Positions 24,390 to 33,676 are shown, counted from the first letter of the stretch. The stretch: DNA of 64,000 nt from Mycobacterium sp. OAS707 (GCF_014873705.1 NZ_JADBDS010000001.1:2046001-2110000); one strand, 5' to 3'. Program-made: numbers and translations. Notes: generated by a model from the letters alone, not told the origin.

Positions 24390-26735
24390 GTGGAGATCGT
24401 CCTCACCGACGAGTTCAGGCACGCGCTGGCGTTACTCGCCGAGGGCGAGCACCTCTTCCTGACTGGTAAGGCCGGCACCGGTAAGTCGACGCTGATCCGC
24501 CGCTTCATGGCCGAGACCGACCGCAACGTCGTGGTGGTCGCGCCCACCGGCATCGCGGCGCTCAACGTCGACGGCTACACGATTCACCGGCTCTTCGGGT
24601 TCCGCACGACCACGACGCTGCATGACGTCCGCGACGGCGGCTATCGCCCTGGCCGGTTCACCAAGACCCTGGCGTCGCTGGACACGTTGATCATCGACGA
24701 GGCATCGATGGTGCGGGCCGACGTCTTCGACATGTTGGCCGCGGCGCTCGAGCGGTTCGGCCCGTCACCGGGTCAGCCGTTCGGCGGCGTGCAGATCGTG
24801 CTTGTCGGGGATCTCTACCAGCTGCCGCCGGTGGTCACCGAAAGCGAAGCCGGCTTCTTCTCTACTACGTACGAAACCCCGTACTTCTTCTCCGCCACCA
24901 CTTTTCGGCGTGACGACTTCCCCACCGTGGCATTGACGACGGTGTTCCGCCAACTCGGCGACGATCGAATGACCGCTATCCTCAACGAGATCCGCGAAGG
25001 TGTGCTGTTGGGTCATGCCCGAGAACAGCTCAACGCCCGGACGGATCCCGACTTCGTACCGCCCGATGGCGAGTTCTGGCTGACGCTTGCGCCGACGAAC
25101 CGCCTTGTGACGGCCCGCAACCGTCAACAGCTCGAACGCCTGCCCGGCGACGAGTTGGTCCACCACGCTCGGGAATCGGGCGACCTGTCGTTGTTCGACC
25201 CGCCGGTCGAGCAGACGCTGCGGTTCAAGGTCGGGGCGCAGGTGATGATGCTCAACAACGATCAGGGCAATCGCTGGGTCAACGGCACCATCGGCCGAAT
25301 CGTCGGCGTGGACTACGACCGCTTCGGAGCCGTCGTCGAGGTGGAGTTCCCCGACGGCTCATGTGCGGACGTCAGCCCCTACACCTGGGAGGCGACACGG
25401 CCCGTGGTGGCGGGTGGCTCGTTGACCCGAGAGGTGATCGGGTCGTACACACAACTGCCGTTCAAGCTGGCGTGGGCCATCACGATCCACAAGAGCCAAG
25501 GCCAGACGCTGGACCGGTTGATGGTGGACCTGACGGGCGGGATGTTCTCGACCGGCCAGCTCTATGTCGCGCTGAGCCGGTGCACGTCGATGAACGGGCT
25601 GGTGCTGAAACGCCCTGTGCTGCCGAAGGATTTGAAGGTCGACCGCCGCATCGCGCGTTTTTTGCGCGGCGCGGTGCGCGATGATCGGGTGCGACGGTAT
25701 TGCGCGATCGGCATCCTGACCGTCGGCGACGAAGGGCGTATGTCGCGGCCGCGGCCGGTCGAGCTGGCGGTGGCCTTCGACGACGGGACGGCGCTGTCGA
25801 CCGTGGTCAATCCGCAGCGCGATTTGGCCGACGCGCGGCAGGCATATGGGATCACGGTGTCCGACGTGTTGTTGGCACCGACACTGCGAGAGGCGTGGGC
25901 GGTGATCGCGCCGATGCTGGCCGGCTACACGCCGGTCGGTTTCGGGATCGACGAGACGCTCGGGCTGATCGACTTCGAGCTGAAGCGGCTGGGGCATGTC
26001 GCGCCGATGCCGTTGGGACTGAACATATCCGGAAGCGCCGGTGCGTCGACGGCACTGGAGCTGGCACAGGCTGCGCTGCAAGCGCATGCCGGCTCGCAGA
26101 TTAACGACGGTGGCGCGTCGGCGTTCGACGAGCCGGAGCCCGTTGAATCCGTGTCCGGCCTGCTCGTCAGCCGCGACGGCGACGCACCGACACCCGAAGC
26201 GGGCCATCTGCCTGGTTTGTCGGCTTTGCTGCGGGTGAGCCGCGATGTCGGCGCGATCGTCTTGCGGGGCGCATCGGCGGCAGACGTGCAGGGCGCTGAG
26301 GAGACGCCGTGGATTGCAGCGGCGCGGCAGTCGGTGGCCGACCAGCTGTGCGCGGCAGCCTCCCGGGCGACGCTGACCGATGAGGTGGTCGAGCGGCTCA
26401 GGGAGGCGGAGACTTTTCTGGGCGCCGAGATTCTTTCTGGCGCTTGCATTTCCGAACATCACGATATCGGCGCGACCCTGGTGCCGGGCGCACGGATCTG
26501 TTTCACGGGGACGGCGCAGGACGCCAGCGGGCGGGTCGTCGAGCGCGAGGAGATGGAAAGGCTGGCGTCGCGGGCAGGCCTTGCGCCGGTCAAGTCGGTG
26601 ACGAAGACGCGATGCGAGGTGCTGGTGACAGCCGAGGCGGGCACGCAGTCGGGAAAGGCGCGCAAGGCGCAGGAGTATGGGAAACCGGTGTTTTCGGCCG
26701 ACGAGTTCTTTGCGTGGGTGCGCAGTCGTCAATAG
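24390..26735 (+). CDS. PIF1/RecD2-like helicase fused to exonuclease-like and BRCT domains
   Basis: A 781-residue protein starting with GTG. Residues 1-about 430 are an SF1B helicase: Walker A FLTGKAGTGKST (23-34), VAPTGIAALNV, Walker B TLIIDEASMV (99-108), LVGDLYQLPPV, and C-terminal motifs WAITIHKSQGQTLD and GQLYVALSRCTS. Residues about 455-560 resemble a DnaQ-type exonuclease (PVELAVAFDDGTALSTVVNPQ, then YGITVSDVLLAPTLREAW) but lack a full set of acidic catalytic residues. Residues about 699-780 look like a BRCT domain (GARICFTGTAQDASG to KPVFSADEFFAWV) of the type found in DnaQ-BRCT proteins. The role is probably in DNA repair or replication (inference). The stop overlaps the convergent gene by 7 bases. 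Confidence 0.82.
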   Translation: MEIVLTDEFRHALALLAEGEHLFLTGKAGTGKSTLIRRFMAETDRNVVVVAPTGIAALNVDGYTIHRLFGFRTTTTLHDVRDGGYRPGRFTKTLASLDTLIIDEASMVRADVFDMLAAALERFGPSPGQPFGGVQIVLVGDLYQLPPVVTESEAGFFSTTYETPYFFSATTFRRDDFPTVALTTVFRQLGDDRMTAILNEIREGVLLGHAREQLNARTDPDFVPPDGEFWLTLAPTNRLVTARNRQQLERLPGDELVHHARESGDLSLFDPPVEQTLRFKVGAQVMMLNNDQGNRWVNGTIGRIVGVDYDRFGAVVEVEFPDGSCADVSPYTWEATRPVVAGGSLTREVIGSYTQLPFKLAWAITIHKSQGQTLDRLMVDLTGGMFSTGQLYVALSRCTSMNGLVLKRPVLPKDLKVDRRIARFLRGAVRDDRVRRYCAIGILTVGDEGRMSRPRPVELAVAFDDGTALSTVVNPQRDLADARQAYGITVSDVLLAPTLREAWAVIAPMLAGYTPVGFGIDETLGLIDFELKRLGHVAPMPLGLNISGSAGASTALELAQAALQAHAGSQINDGGASAFDEPEPVESVSGLLVSRDGDAPTPEAGHLPGLSALLRVSRDVGAIVLRGASAADVQGAEETPWIAAARQSVADQLCAAASRATLTDEVVERLREAETFLGAEILSGACISEHHDIGATLVPGARICFTGTAQDASGRVVEREEMERLASRAGLAPVKSVTKTRCEVLVTAEAGTQSGKARKAQEYGKPVFSADEFFAWVRSRQ

Positions 26736-27154
26736 GACGAGACGCCGTCAATGGAGACGAACATGCCGTGGCCGCTGACGTCGTTGGTCAGCCGGGTGCC
26801 GTCGAAGCTCGGCATGACCGTCCATCCCTTGATCCGGTAGGTGTCGCCGTACGTCAGTACCAGGTCTTGGTTCTCGGCGCCGCCGCCGATGTTGCCGTCG
26901 GACCAGTTGAAGTTGCCGTCTGCGTCTAATCCTGCGTCGTGCCAGTGACCGTACTGGCCGGCCGGGGCATCGGGAAACCCGTCGGGGCTGGTGCGCTCGC
27001 ACGTGGCATGGGCCGCGCTGATGACGCATCGCACCTTGCCGGATTCGGTACGGACATATTGATAGTCGTTGGGATCAGCGAAGGCCGACGGGGCCAACAC
27101 TCCCACTAGTACAAGCGAAGTCAAACCGATGACTGCACCCGTTCTTGCACCCAT
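26729..27154 (-). CDS. Secreted hypothetical protein, 141 residues
   Basis: Starts MGARTGAVIGLTSLVLVG at 27154 behind GAGGGGGAATC. A signal peptide ends near ASAFA-DP (residue 27). The mature region has DYQYVRTESGKVRCVISAAHATCERTSPDGFPDAP, with two Cys likely in a disulfide, and a Gly/Asp-rich beta part (GNFNWSDGNIGGGAENQDLVLTYGDTYRIKGWTV) ending in GHGMFVSIDGVSSY. This pattern is common in mycobacterial exported proteins of unknown role. No operon partner is evident; it is divergent from the LLM oxidoreductase gene. Confidence 0.8.
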   Translation of the reverse strand: MGARTGAVIGLTSLVLVGVLAPSAFADPNDYQYVRTESGKVRCVISAAHATCERTSPDGFPDAPAGQYGHWHDAGLDADGNFNWSDGNIGGGAENQDLVLTYGDTYRIKGWTVMPSFDGTRLTNDVSGHGMFVSIDGVSSY

Positions 27155-27247
27155 GATTCCCCCTCGGTCACCACGATTGTGCGTTGCATCCGACACCGCG
27201 CGCAGCAAAAGCAGCAAACAGGCACGCCTGCCAGGCGTAGTGTGCCG

Positions 27248-28264
27248 ATGGTGCGCGTCGATGTGATGACGGTTCCGCAGCCACTCGGCAAGGTGAGCGA
27301 TCTGGCCCGGCGAACGCAGGCGGCCGGGTTCGACGGGATGCTGTTCACCGAGACCGGCCGCACCGCATATCTCACCGCGGCCGTTGCGTCGCAAGCCGCA
27401 CCCGGTCTGGAACTGTCGACCGGTGTGGCGGTCGCGTTTCCGCGCAGTCCCTTCGTGACGGCCGCGACGGCGTGGGAACTGCAGGAGGCCACCGGCGGCA
27501 AGTTCCGCCTCGGCCTCGGCACGCAGGTGCGCACGCATGTGGTGCGGCGCTACGGCGTGGACTTCGAAAAACCGGGCCCACGGCTGCGTGACTATGTGCG
27601 CGCGGTCAAAGCCTGCTTCTCCGCGTTTCGCACTAACAAGCTGGACCACCACGGCGAGTTCTACAACCTGGACTTCATCACACCGCAGTGGAGTGCGGGA
27701 CCGATCGAAGCACCGGATCCGAAAGTCGATGTAGCGGCGGTGAATCCGTGGATGCTGCGGATGGCGGGCGAAGTCGCCGACGGTGTGCATGTACATCCGC
27801 TCGGCGAGCCGGGTTATCTATTGCGACACGTCGTACCCAATGTGGCTGAGGGAGCGGCGAAGTCGGGCCGGTCGACCTCCGACATCGCAGTGATCGTGCC
27901 GGTGATGACGATCGTCGGCGATAGCGACGAGGAACGCCACAACGAACGCGAACTCGTACGCGCCAGCATGAGCTTTTACGGCAGCACGCCGAACTACGCG
28001 TTCATCTGGGACGAGGCGGGGTTCGAGGGGACGACCGCACGCATTCGCGAGAAGCAGAAGGCCGGCGACTTCAAAGGCATGGCCGACCAGATCACCGACG
28101 ACCACATCGCCACCTTCGCAACCGAGTCGACATGGGATGGCCTGGCCGACGCGCTCACGGCCAAGTATGACGGGGTCGCGACTCGCATCGTGCTGTACAA
28201 CGCGCTCGGTGATCAGGACCGCTTCGAGCGCTATGGCGCTGTGGCGCAACGCATATCGAACTAG
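27248..28264 (+). CDS. F420-dependent LLM-class oxidoreductase
   Basis: A 338-residue luciferase-like TIM barrel. The N-terminus MVRVDVMTVPQPLGKVSDLARRTQAAGFDGMLFTE and the segment GGKFRLGLGTQVRTHVVRRYGVDFEKPGPRLRDYV are typical of F420-dependent members, of the mycobacterial subgroup with the TETGRTAYLTAAVA block. It probably oxidises or reduces a small organic substrate with coenzyme F420; the substrate is unknown. The start ATG is at 27248; the in-frame extension to 27179 has atypical composition. Its stop overlaps the convergent DUF4232 gene by 4 bases. Confidence 0.85.
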   Translation: MVRVDVMTVPQPLGKVSDLARRTQAAGFDGMLFTETGRTAYLTAAVASQAAPGLELSTGVAVAFPRSPFVTAATAWELQEATGGKFRLGLGTQVRTHVVRRYGVDFEKPGPRLRDYVRAVKACFSAFRTNKLDHHGEFYNLDFITPQWSAGPIEAPDPKVDVAAVNPWMLRMAGEVADGVHVHPLGEPGYLLRHVVPNVAEGAAKSGRSTSDIAVIVPVMTIVGDSDEERHNERELVRASMSFYGSTPNYAFIWDEAGFEGTTARIREKQKAGDFKGMADQITDDHIATFATESTWDGLADALTAKYDGVATRIVLYNALGDQDRFERYGAVAQRISN

Positions 28265-28848
28265 TCCACCGAGCCGATACTGGCATCGCAGATCGGCACG
28301 TCGACATTCATCGGGTGCGAAACGAATCCGTTGGGCGGCGTGACCACCAGATTGCCCCAACGCGGGCACGCATTTCCGGTCGCGGTGTCGATCGCATAGG
28401 CCGTGACGTCAGCGGTCGCGACGTCGCCGGGATTCAGCGTCAGGTGGTGCGCGGCGTTGGCGGGGCGCCGAGGCACGTTGATCAGCAACCCACCCACCGG
28501 CGTGACCAGGTCCGCGCCCGGATAGCCGAAGAGCGTGCAGGAATGCGACGAGGTGTTCTTGAACGACAGGTTCACGTGCCGTTGCGTGTTCGCGGACTCC
28601 AGCGGCCCATTGCTGACCGCGAGATCGTCGTCAGTGCAGGGGCCGGCCGCCTCAGGCGCAGGTGACTCAGGCGCCGGGGCCGCGGGCGTGGTGGTCACGG
28701 TGACCGTGGCCGGCGCTGCGGTCACCGAAGCCGACGGCGTGGCGGTGACTGTGACGGTCGAAGCCGGTGCGGCAGGCGTCGTCGTCCGCTCGGCCGAACA
28801 ACCGGCCAGCAGGGCGACCGCGAGTAGAGGCAGCGCGATTTGCTTCAT
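28261..28848 (-). CDS. DUF4232 lipoprotein
   Basis: A 195-residue lipoprotein. The signal peptide ends in the lipobox LLAGC (residues 13-17), so Cys17 should be lipidated and the protein attached outside the membrane. A Thr/Ala/Pro-rich linker (about 20-68, TVTVTATPSASVTAAPATVT) leads to a DUF4232 domain: CTDDDLAVS, LSFKNTSSHSCTLFGYPGADLV, LNPGDVATADVTAYA, CPRWGNLVV. The domain is a beta sandwich of unknown function common in actinobacterial lipoproteins. It is divergent from the GltB-like gene across 75 bases. Confidence 0.85.
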   Translation of the reverse strand: MKQIALPLLAVALLAGCSAERTTTPAAPASTVTVTATPSASVTAAPATVTVTTTPAAPAPESPAPEAAGPCTDDDLAVSNGPLESANTQRHVNLSFKNTSSHSCTLFGYPGADLVTPVGGLLINVPRRPANAAHHLTLNPGDVATADVTAYAIDTATGNACPRWGNLVVTPPNGFVSHPMNVDVPICDASIGSVD

Positions 28849-28923
28849 GTCCAACAGGATGGTGCCATCCACTTGGCGGATTCTTGGAGTTTCGGGCCAC
28901 CGCCACGGGGAAACACTGAGCGC

Positions 28924-30501
28924 ATGAGCCGGGCCGTTCGTACTGTCGCGGCCGCAGCAGCTTCCGCCGTGGGCGCTGTCGTCGCGCGCGACCTCTTCCA
29001 ACGCAATCACGCACTCCTGCGCAACTTCCCGCTGCTCGGCCACGCCCGGTACCTGATCGAAGCCATCGGCCCCGAGCTGCGGCAATACATCGTCGCGGCC
29101 AACGACGAGGAGCGCCCGTTCACGCGCGATCAGCGTCGATGGGTGTACGCGTCGGCGAAGAAGGAGAACAACTACTTCGGCTTCGGCACCGACAACGACC
29201 TCGAGTACACCGCAGGCTATCCGGTGATCAAACACCGCACGTTCGGTCGAGCCGTGCCGCGGTCGGCACCCAACGCCTCGCACGAGGTCGACCTGCCGTG
29301 CGCCAAGGTGATCGGCGCCGCCCGCAACCGGGCCAAGGCGTTCCGGCCGAAATCTGTCGTCAACGTCTCCGCGATGAGCTTCGGGTCGCTGTCGGGCAAC
29401 GCCGTCGAGGCGCTCAACCGCGGTGCCGCGCTGGCCGACTGTCTGCACAACACCGGTGAAGGCGGAATCTCGCGCTATCACCGCCACGGCGGCGAGCTCA
29501 TCTTCCAGATCGGCACGGCCTACTTCGGCTGCCGCGACGCCGAGGGCCGCTTCGACCTCGACAGGCTCAAGGACGTTGTCGCGGGCGCACCGGTGCGGGC
29601 CCTGGAGATCAAGTTGAGCCAAGGCGCCAAGCCAAGCCTCGGCGGGCTGTTGCCCGCGCCGAAGGTGTCGGCCGAGATCGCGGAAGCGCGCGGGGTGCCC
29701 GAGGGTCGCGACTGCATCAGCCCGTCGCGGCACGCGGAATTCACCGACACCGACGGCCTACTCGATTGGGTGGAAATGCTCGCCGCCGAGACTGGCCTAC
29801 CCGTCGGTATCAAGTCTGCGGTCGGCGATCTCGAATTCTGGTATGAGCTAACCGATCTCATGCGCGAGACGGGACGCGGCGTCGACTTCGTCACCATCGA
29901 CGGCGGCGAAGGCGGCACAGGCGCGGCGCCGATGATCTTCACCGACGCCGTCTCGCTGCCGTTCCAGCTAGGCTTTGCTCAGGTGTATCGGATCTTCGCC
30001 GAGCGCAATCTGCATGAGGACATCACGTTCATCGGCTCCGGCAAGCTCGGTTTGCCCGACAACGCCGTGGTGGCCTTCGCGCTCGGCTGCGACATGGTCA
30101 ACGTCGCTCGCGAGGCCATGCTCTCGATCGGCTGCATTCAGGCCCAGAAGTGCCACACCGACACGTGTCCCACCGGTGTCGCCACCCAGAACGCCTGGCT
30201 GGCCCGCGGCTTGGTGCCCGAGGTTAAGGCCGCGCGCATGGCGAACTACATCAAGACGTTGCGACGCGATCTGGTCAAGGTGGCCGAGGCCTGCGGGGTG
30301 GAGCACCCCGGCCTGATCACCACCGAGTCGGTCGACATCCTCGACGGCCGGACCGCCGCGACACCGCTGCACGAGGTCTACGGGTACAAGCCCGGCATGG
30401 GCCTACCGTCGGCGGCCGATCGCGAAGAGATCGTCCGGTTGATGACGGCCACTGAGCCGCAAGGCGGTTCGGCACAACCGTCGCAGTCCGCCGTCGGATA
30501 G
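28924..30501 (+). CDS. FMN-binding glutamate synthase family protein
   Basis: A 525-residue protein with a short hydrophobic N-terminus (AVRTVAAAAASAVGAVVARDLF) and a GltB-type FMN/substrate barrel. Landmarks: NVSAMSFGSLSGNAVEALNRGA, HNTGEGGISRYHRHGGELIFQIG, IKLSQGAKPSLGGLLPAPKV, TIDGGEGGTGAAPMIF, ALGCDMVNVAREAMLSIGCIQ and the Cys cluster QKCHTDTCPTGVATQ, which in glutamate synthases binds a 3Fe-4S cluster. It lacks the N-terminal glutamine amidotransferase domain, so it cannot be a complete ammonia-producing GOGAT; such stand-alone proteins have poorly known roles. ATG at 28924. Confidence 0.87.
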   Translation: MSRAVRTVAAAAASAVGAVVARDLFQRNHALLRNFPLLGHARYLIEAIGPELRQYIVAANDEERPFTRDQRRWVYASAKKENNYFGFGTDNDLEYTAGYPVIKHRTFGRAVPRSAPNASHEVDLPCAKVIGAARNRAKAFRPKSVVNVSAMSFGSLSGNAVEALNRGAALADCLHNTGEGGISRYHRHGGELIFQIGTAYFGCRDAEGRFDLDRLKDVVAGAPVRALEIKLSQGAKPSLGGLLPAPKVSAEIAEARGVPEGRDCISPSRHAEFTDTDGLLDWVEMLAAETGLPVGIKSAVGDLEFWYELTDLMRETGRGVDFVTIDGGEGGTGAAPMIFTDAVSLPFQLGFAQVYRIFAERNLHEDITFIGSGKLGLPDNAVVAFALGCDMVNVAREAMLSIGCIQAQKCHTDTCPTGVATQNAWLARGLVPEVKAARMANYIKTLRRDLVKVAEACGVEHPGLITTESVDILDGRTAATPLHEVYGYKPGMGLPSAADREEIVRLMTATEPQGGSAQPSQSAVG

Positions 30502-30580
30502 GGCAGGGAGCGTAGGCGACCGCCCGATCCGCGGGGCCAGTTTGGGATCGGTAGCGCGAGGTCGGTCCTAGCCTTGGACG

Positions 30581-31156
30581 ATGGACACGATCTGGATCGG
30601 CCCTGTCGTCTTGATTCTGTTCTTCGGTCTGGCGGTGTATATCAATCGTCGTCGAATGAGCCGTTGGAGTAGGGAAAGTCAGGATTACGAATATCCGGCC
30701 AGACAGACCAAACCGCCTCGCTACCTACCCAATCCACGGGTTCCGGGATCGATGGCGAACTATCTGTTGGCGATGACACTTCCCGTGGCGGTTGCACTCG
30801 CGGTGGTCGGCTTCTGGCTCGGCGTCACTGACCTCCAGAGATATTCGGAAGGCACGCCGACGAGGGCGACGGTCACCTATTGCGGGGTCGGCTCGCGTAG
30901 TAATTGCGAGGCGACATGGAGCATCGGCGGAGTCTCGCAGACCGGGGTGATCAACGGAGGCTTTTGGGATGGCGCCGATCGCGTCGGATCAACGCTCGAT
31001 GTTCGGGTGAACAACGGCGAGGCCTATACGGCGGGATCAGTTCCCGTCGGTTTCGCGATCGGCGGCGGTTCCGCCGTGGTCGCGATTTCTGCCCTCGTAG
31101 CGCTGATTTGGAGGCGCGTCCGGAGTCGTCGCGCTGTCGGCGCTCAGGGCGTGTAG
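30581..31156 (+). CDS. Two-helix membrane protein of unknown function (DUF3592-like)
   Basis: A 191-residue protein with a helix at residues 3-21 (TIWIGPVVLILFFGLAVYI), another at about 64-86 (MTLPVAVALAVVGFWLGVTD) and one near the C-terminus (GFAIGGGSAVVAISALVALIW). The extracytoplasmic part between them (TRATVTYCGVGSRSNCEATWSIGG) has two Cys and is reminiscent of DUF3592-type beta domains. Base composition is lower in GC than the surroundings: two 60-base lines within it (30601, 30661) count 30 and 33 G+C. That suggests later acquisition. Its end overlaps the MFS gene by 13 bases. Confidence 0.65.
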   Translation: MDTIWIGPVVLILFFGLAVYINRRRMSRWSRESQDYEYPARQTKPPRYLPNPRVPGSMANYLLAMTLPVAVALAVVGFWLGVTDLQRYSEGTPTRATVTYCGVGSRSNCEATWSIGGVSQTGVINGGFWDGADRVGSTLDVRVNNGEAYTAGSVPVGFAIGGGSAVVAISALVALIWRRVRSRRAVGAQGV

Positions 31157-32658
31157 GGCCGAGCGGCACCCTCCGCGCGGACCGAGCCCCTACGTCGCCC
31201 GACGCCCTCGGCGGCCAGCGGCGTCGCGATCTCCTCCAACGACTTGCCTTCGGCGTCGACCGCAAGGAACCAGGCGGTGAGGCCACCTGCGATCATCACG
31301 GCGGCACCAAGCAGATAGCCGAGGAACAGCAGGAACGGTTGAGAGCCGTCGCCGATCAGCGCGCCGTAGATGACCGGGCCCAGGGCACCGAAGCATTGCG
31401 CGATGGAGAAGAACACCGCAATTGCCTTGGCCCGGACCTCGAGCGGAAATATCTCGCTCACAGTCAGATACGCGGCGCTGGCGCCTGCCGACGCGAAGTA
31501 GAAGATGATGCACCAGGCGATGGTCTGGGTGATGGCATTGAGCATCCCGGCGTTGAACAGCACCGCGCTGACGGCGAGCAGCAGACCGGACAGCACATAT
31601 GTGCCTGCGATCATCTTCTTGCGGCCGATCGTGTCGAAGTAATGCCCAATGGTCAACGGGCCGGTGAGATTTCCGACGGCGAACGCGATCAGATAGAGCG
31701 GGGTCGACCCGGAGGCGACGCCGTAGAACTTGCCGAGCACCAAGGTGTAGGTGAAGAAAATCGCGTTGTAAAGAAATGACTGACTGATCATCAGCACCGC
31801 GCCGAGGATGGACCGACTTGGGTAGTCGCGGAACAGGACTCGGGTCAGCGCGATATAGCCGATCTTTTCGGTCGGCCGCAGCTCGATGGCCTTGCTCTCG
31901 TCCACCGGAGGCAGTGTCTTGCCGGTGGCCTCCACCTCTTGCTCGATGTAGGAGATCGACTGCTCGGCGGCATCCACGCGGCCGTTCATCACCTGCCAAC
32001 GCGGGCTCTCCGGCAGGTTGCGTCGCACCACCAGAATCACCAGGCCCAACACGGGACCGATGAGGAATGCCAGCCGCCAACCCAGGCTGAGGTCAATGGC
32101 TTTGAGGAAGACGAACGTGCCCAGTGTGCCGAGAATCGCACCGCCCCAGTAGGTTCCGTTCACGGCGATGTCGACGCGGCCGCGGAAGCGGGCCGGAATC
32201 AGCTCGTCGATCGCGGAGTTGATCGCGGCGTATTCGCCACCGATACCCATGCCAGCGATGAACCGCGTGACGTACAACCACACGACCCAACCCGGCCCGT
32301 TACCGAGTGTCAGCGCTGTCAGGCCGCTACCGAAGAGGTAGACGCCCAACGTGATCATGAAGAGGTTGCGTCTGCCGAGCTTGTCCGAGAGCCGGCCGAA
32401 GAACAGCGCGCCGACGACCTCGCCGGCCAGGTACACGCTGGCGATGAAGCCGACCGCGGCCGACGACAGCCCAAGCGTCTCGGGCTGGGTGAGGGTGTCG
32501 GCCACGGAACTGGCCACGGTGATCTCTAGACCGTCCAGGATCCAGGCCACACCGAGCGCGACGACGATGCGGGTGTGGAACGGCGACCACGGCAATCGAT
32601 CGATGCGTGCGGGAATGGTGCTGCGGATTATGCCTTGCGTCTCGGCGGGCGCTGCCAT
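31144..32658 (-). CDS. MFS transporter (sugar/metabolite porter type)
   Basis: A 504-residue 12-helix major facilitator. The signature loops are RLSDKLGRRNLF between helices 2 and 3, IPARFRGRVD, and TIGRKKMIAG after helix 8, with PESPRWQVMNGR in the central loop, as in sugar and aromatic-acid porters. N-terminal WSPFHTRIVVALGVAWILDGLEITV resembles the group that includes YdjK-type and niacin/shikimate-like transporters. The start at 32658 has AAGGAGG; longer reading frames upstream run through repeat copy 3. The substrate is not evident. Confidence 0.88.
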   Translation of the reverse strand: MAAPAETQGIIRSTIPARIDRLPWSPFHTRIVVALGVAWILDGLEITVASSVADTLTQPETLGLSSAAVGFIASVYLAGEVVGALFFGRLSDKLGRRNLFMITLGVYLFGSGLTALTLGNGPGWVVWLYVTRFIAGMGIGGEYAAINSAIDELIPARFRGRVDIAVNGTYWGGAILGTLGTFVFLKAIDLSLGWRLAFLIGPVLGLVILVVRRNLPESPRWQVMNGRVDAAEQSISYIEQEVEATGKTLPPVDESKAIELRPTEKIGYIALTRVLFRDYPSRSILGAVLMISQSFLYNAIFFTYTLVLGKFYGVASGSTPLYLIAFAVGNLTGPLTIGHYFDTIGRKKMIAGTYVLSGLLLAVSAVLFNAGMLNAITQTIAWCIIFYFASAGASAAYLTVSEIFPLEVRAKAIAVFFSIAQCFGALGPVIYGALIGDGSQPFLLFLGYLLGAAVMIAGGLTAWFLAVDAEGKSLEEIATPLAAEGVGRRRGSVRAEGAARPYTP

Positions 32659-32769
32659 GATCGCCTCCTTGCGAACAGGACAAATAATGGACACCGCTTT
32701 CCCGCGGCGGTGTGATCGCAAACCTGTCGCCATAACTGCCGGCGAGCGGCGCGTCCACAGATCAATGCA

Positions 32770-32834
32770 GAAATGCCCGGCTCGAAGCGACAATGTCGCT
32801 GGCACCGACACTGTCGCCAAGAGCTGGGCATTTC
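32770..32834. repeat. Long intergenic palindromic repeat, copy 3
   Basis: Arms GAAATGCCCGGCTCGAAGCGAC (32770-32791) and GTCGCCAAGAGCTGGGCATTTC (32813-32834) are inverted with a few mismatches; internal GCGACAATGTCGC repeats the core of copies 1 and 2. Unlike those, it lies between divergent genes (MFS start 32658, DUF2293 gene start 32921), so a terminator role is less obvious here. Confidence 0.8.
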
Positions 32835-32920
32835 GACAACAACTGTGGTGGAGAGCGAGCCATTTGCAGCACGCAAAATTCGTGAAACCGCCGTCGGCGG
32901 ACACCCCCTAGGCTCGATTT

Positions 32921-33565
32921 GTGGGACGCATCGTCGTGTTGTCTGCGGATCGAGGGTGGACATGTGCATCCTGTGGCGGCACCGGCGATTTCCTACGCAT
33001 GCACAAGTCCGGTCCGATGTGTCTTGACTGCACCGACCTCGGCCACCTCGAGTTCCTGCCGTCCGGTGACGCCACGCTCACCCGGCGCGCCCGCAAGGCC
33101 AGCGGACTGTCCGCCGTCGTGGTGCGGTGGAGCGTGCGACGCAGTCGCTATGAGCGGCAAGGCATTCTGGCGGAACCGGCTGCAGTCGAACGCGCCGCAC
33201 GCGAATGTCTCTGCCACACCGGTGTGCGCACTCGCCGAACCGATCAGCGGGTGCAGTTTCGCGCCGAGTTCGCCGCCGCGATCCGCGAGCAGTTTCCGGG
33301 GTGTCCACCTGACCGCGCCGAGGCGATCGCACTTCATCAGGCGGCGCGCTGCAGCGGCCGGCTGGGACGCAGCGCAGCCCGGCCGGCCCTCGACGCCGAC
33401 GCCGTACGACTCGCTGTGGTCGCGTCGGTTCGCCACGTCGACACCGACTACGACGACCTGCTCATGTCGGGTCTCGACCGCGAAACTGCTCGCGTGCGGG
33501 TGCAGCAGCGGGTCGAGGACGTCATCGATGCGTGGCGCCACGGGGTCACGATGCTCGACGGATAG
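32921..33565 (+). CDS. DUF2293 protein with N-terminal zinc ribbon
   Basis: A 214-residue protein starting with GTG. The N-terminus has CASCGG and, 18 residues on, CLDCTD, forming a likely zinc ribbon (CxxC...CxxC). The C-terminal half carries the DUF2293 pattern: FRAEFAAAIREQFPGCPPDRAEAIALHQAARCSGRLGRS, then AVRLAVVASVRHVDTDYDDLLMSGLDRETARVRVQQRV. The fold is helical and its role is unknown; basic residues and the ribbon suggest nucleic-acid binding (inference). Confidence 0.78.
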   Translation: MGRIVVLSADRGWTCASCGGTGDFLRMHKSGPMCLDCTDLGHLEFLPSGDATLTRRARKASGLSAVVVRWSVRRSRYERQGILAEPAAVERAARECLCHTGVRTRRTDQRVQFRAEFAAAIREQFPGCPPDRAEAIALHQAARCSGRLGRSAARPALDADAVRLAVVASVRHVDTDYDDLLMSGLDRETARVRVQQRVEDVIDAWRHGVTMLDG

Positions 33566-33601
33566 CCCTCCGCTTGTCCGGTCCGCCCCCGTACCGTAGT
33601 G

Positions 33602-33614
33602 TCAACCAAGTTGA
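33602..33614. promoter_or_regulatory. Short palindrome upstream of mmpS-mmpL
   Basis: TCAAC-CAA-GTTGA is a perfect 5+5 inverted repeat 63 bases before the mmpS ATG. mmpS/mmpL pairs are often under TetR or MarR control, so an operator is plausible; nothing else supports it. Confidence 0.35.
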
Positions 33615-33676
33615 TATCCCACGGAGGGATGTCATGCCGTCCGTCAACGTGTCACCAGTCGTCGAAAGGGTCACGG

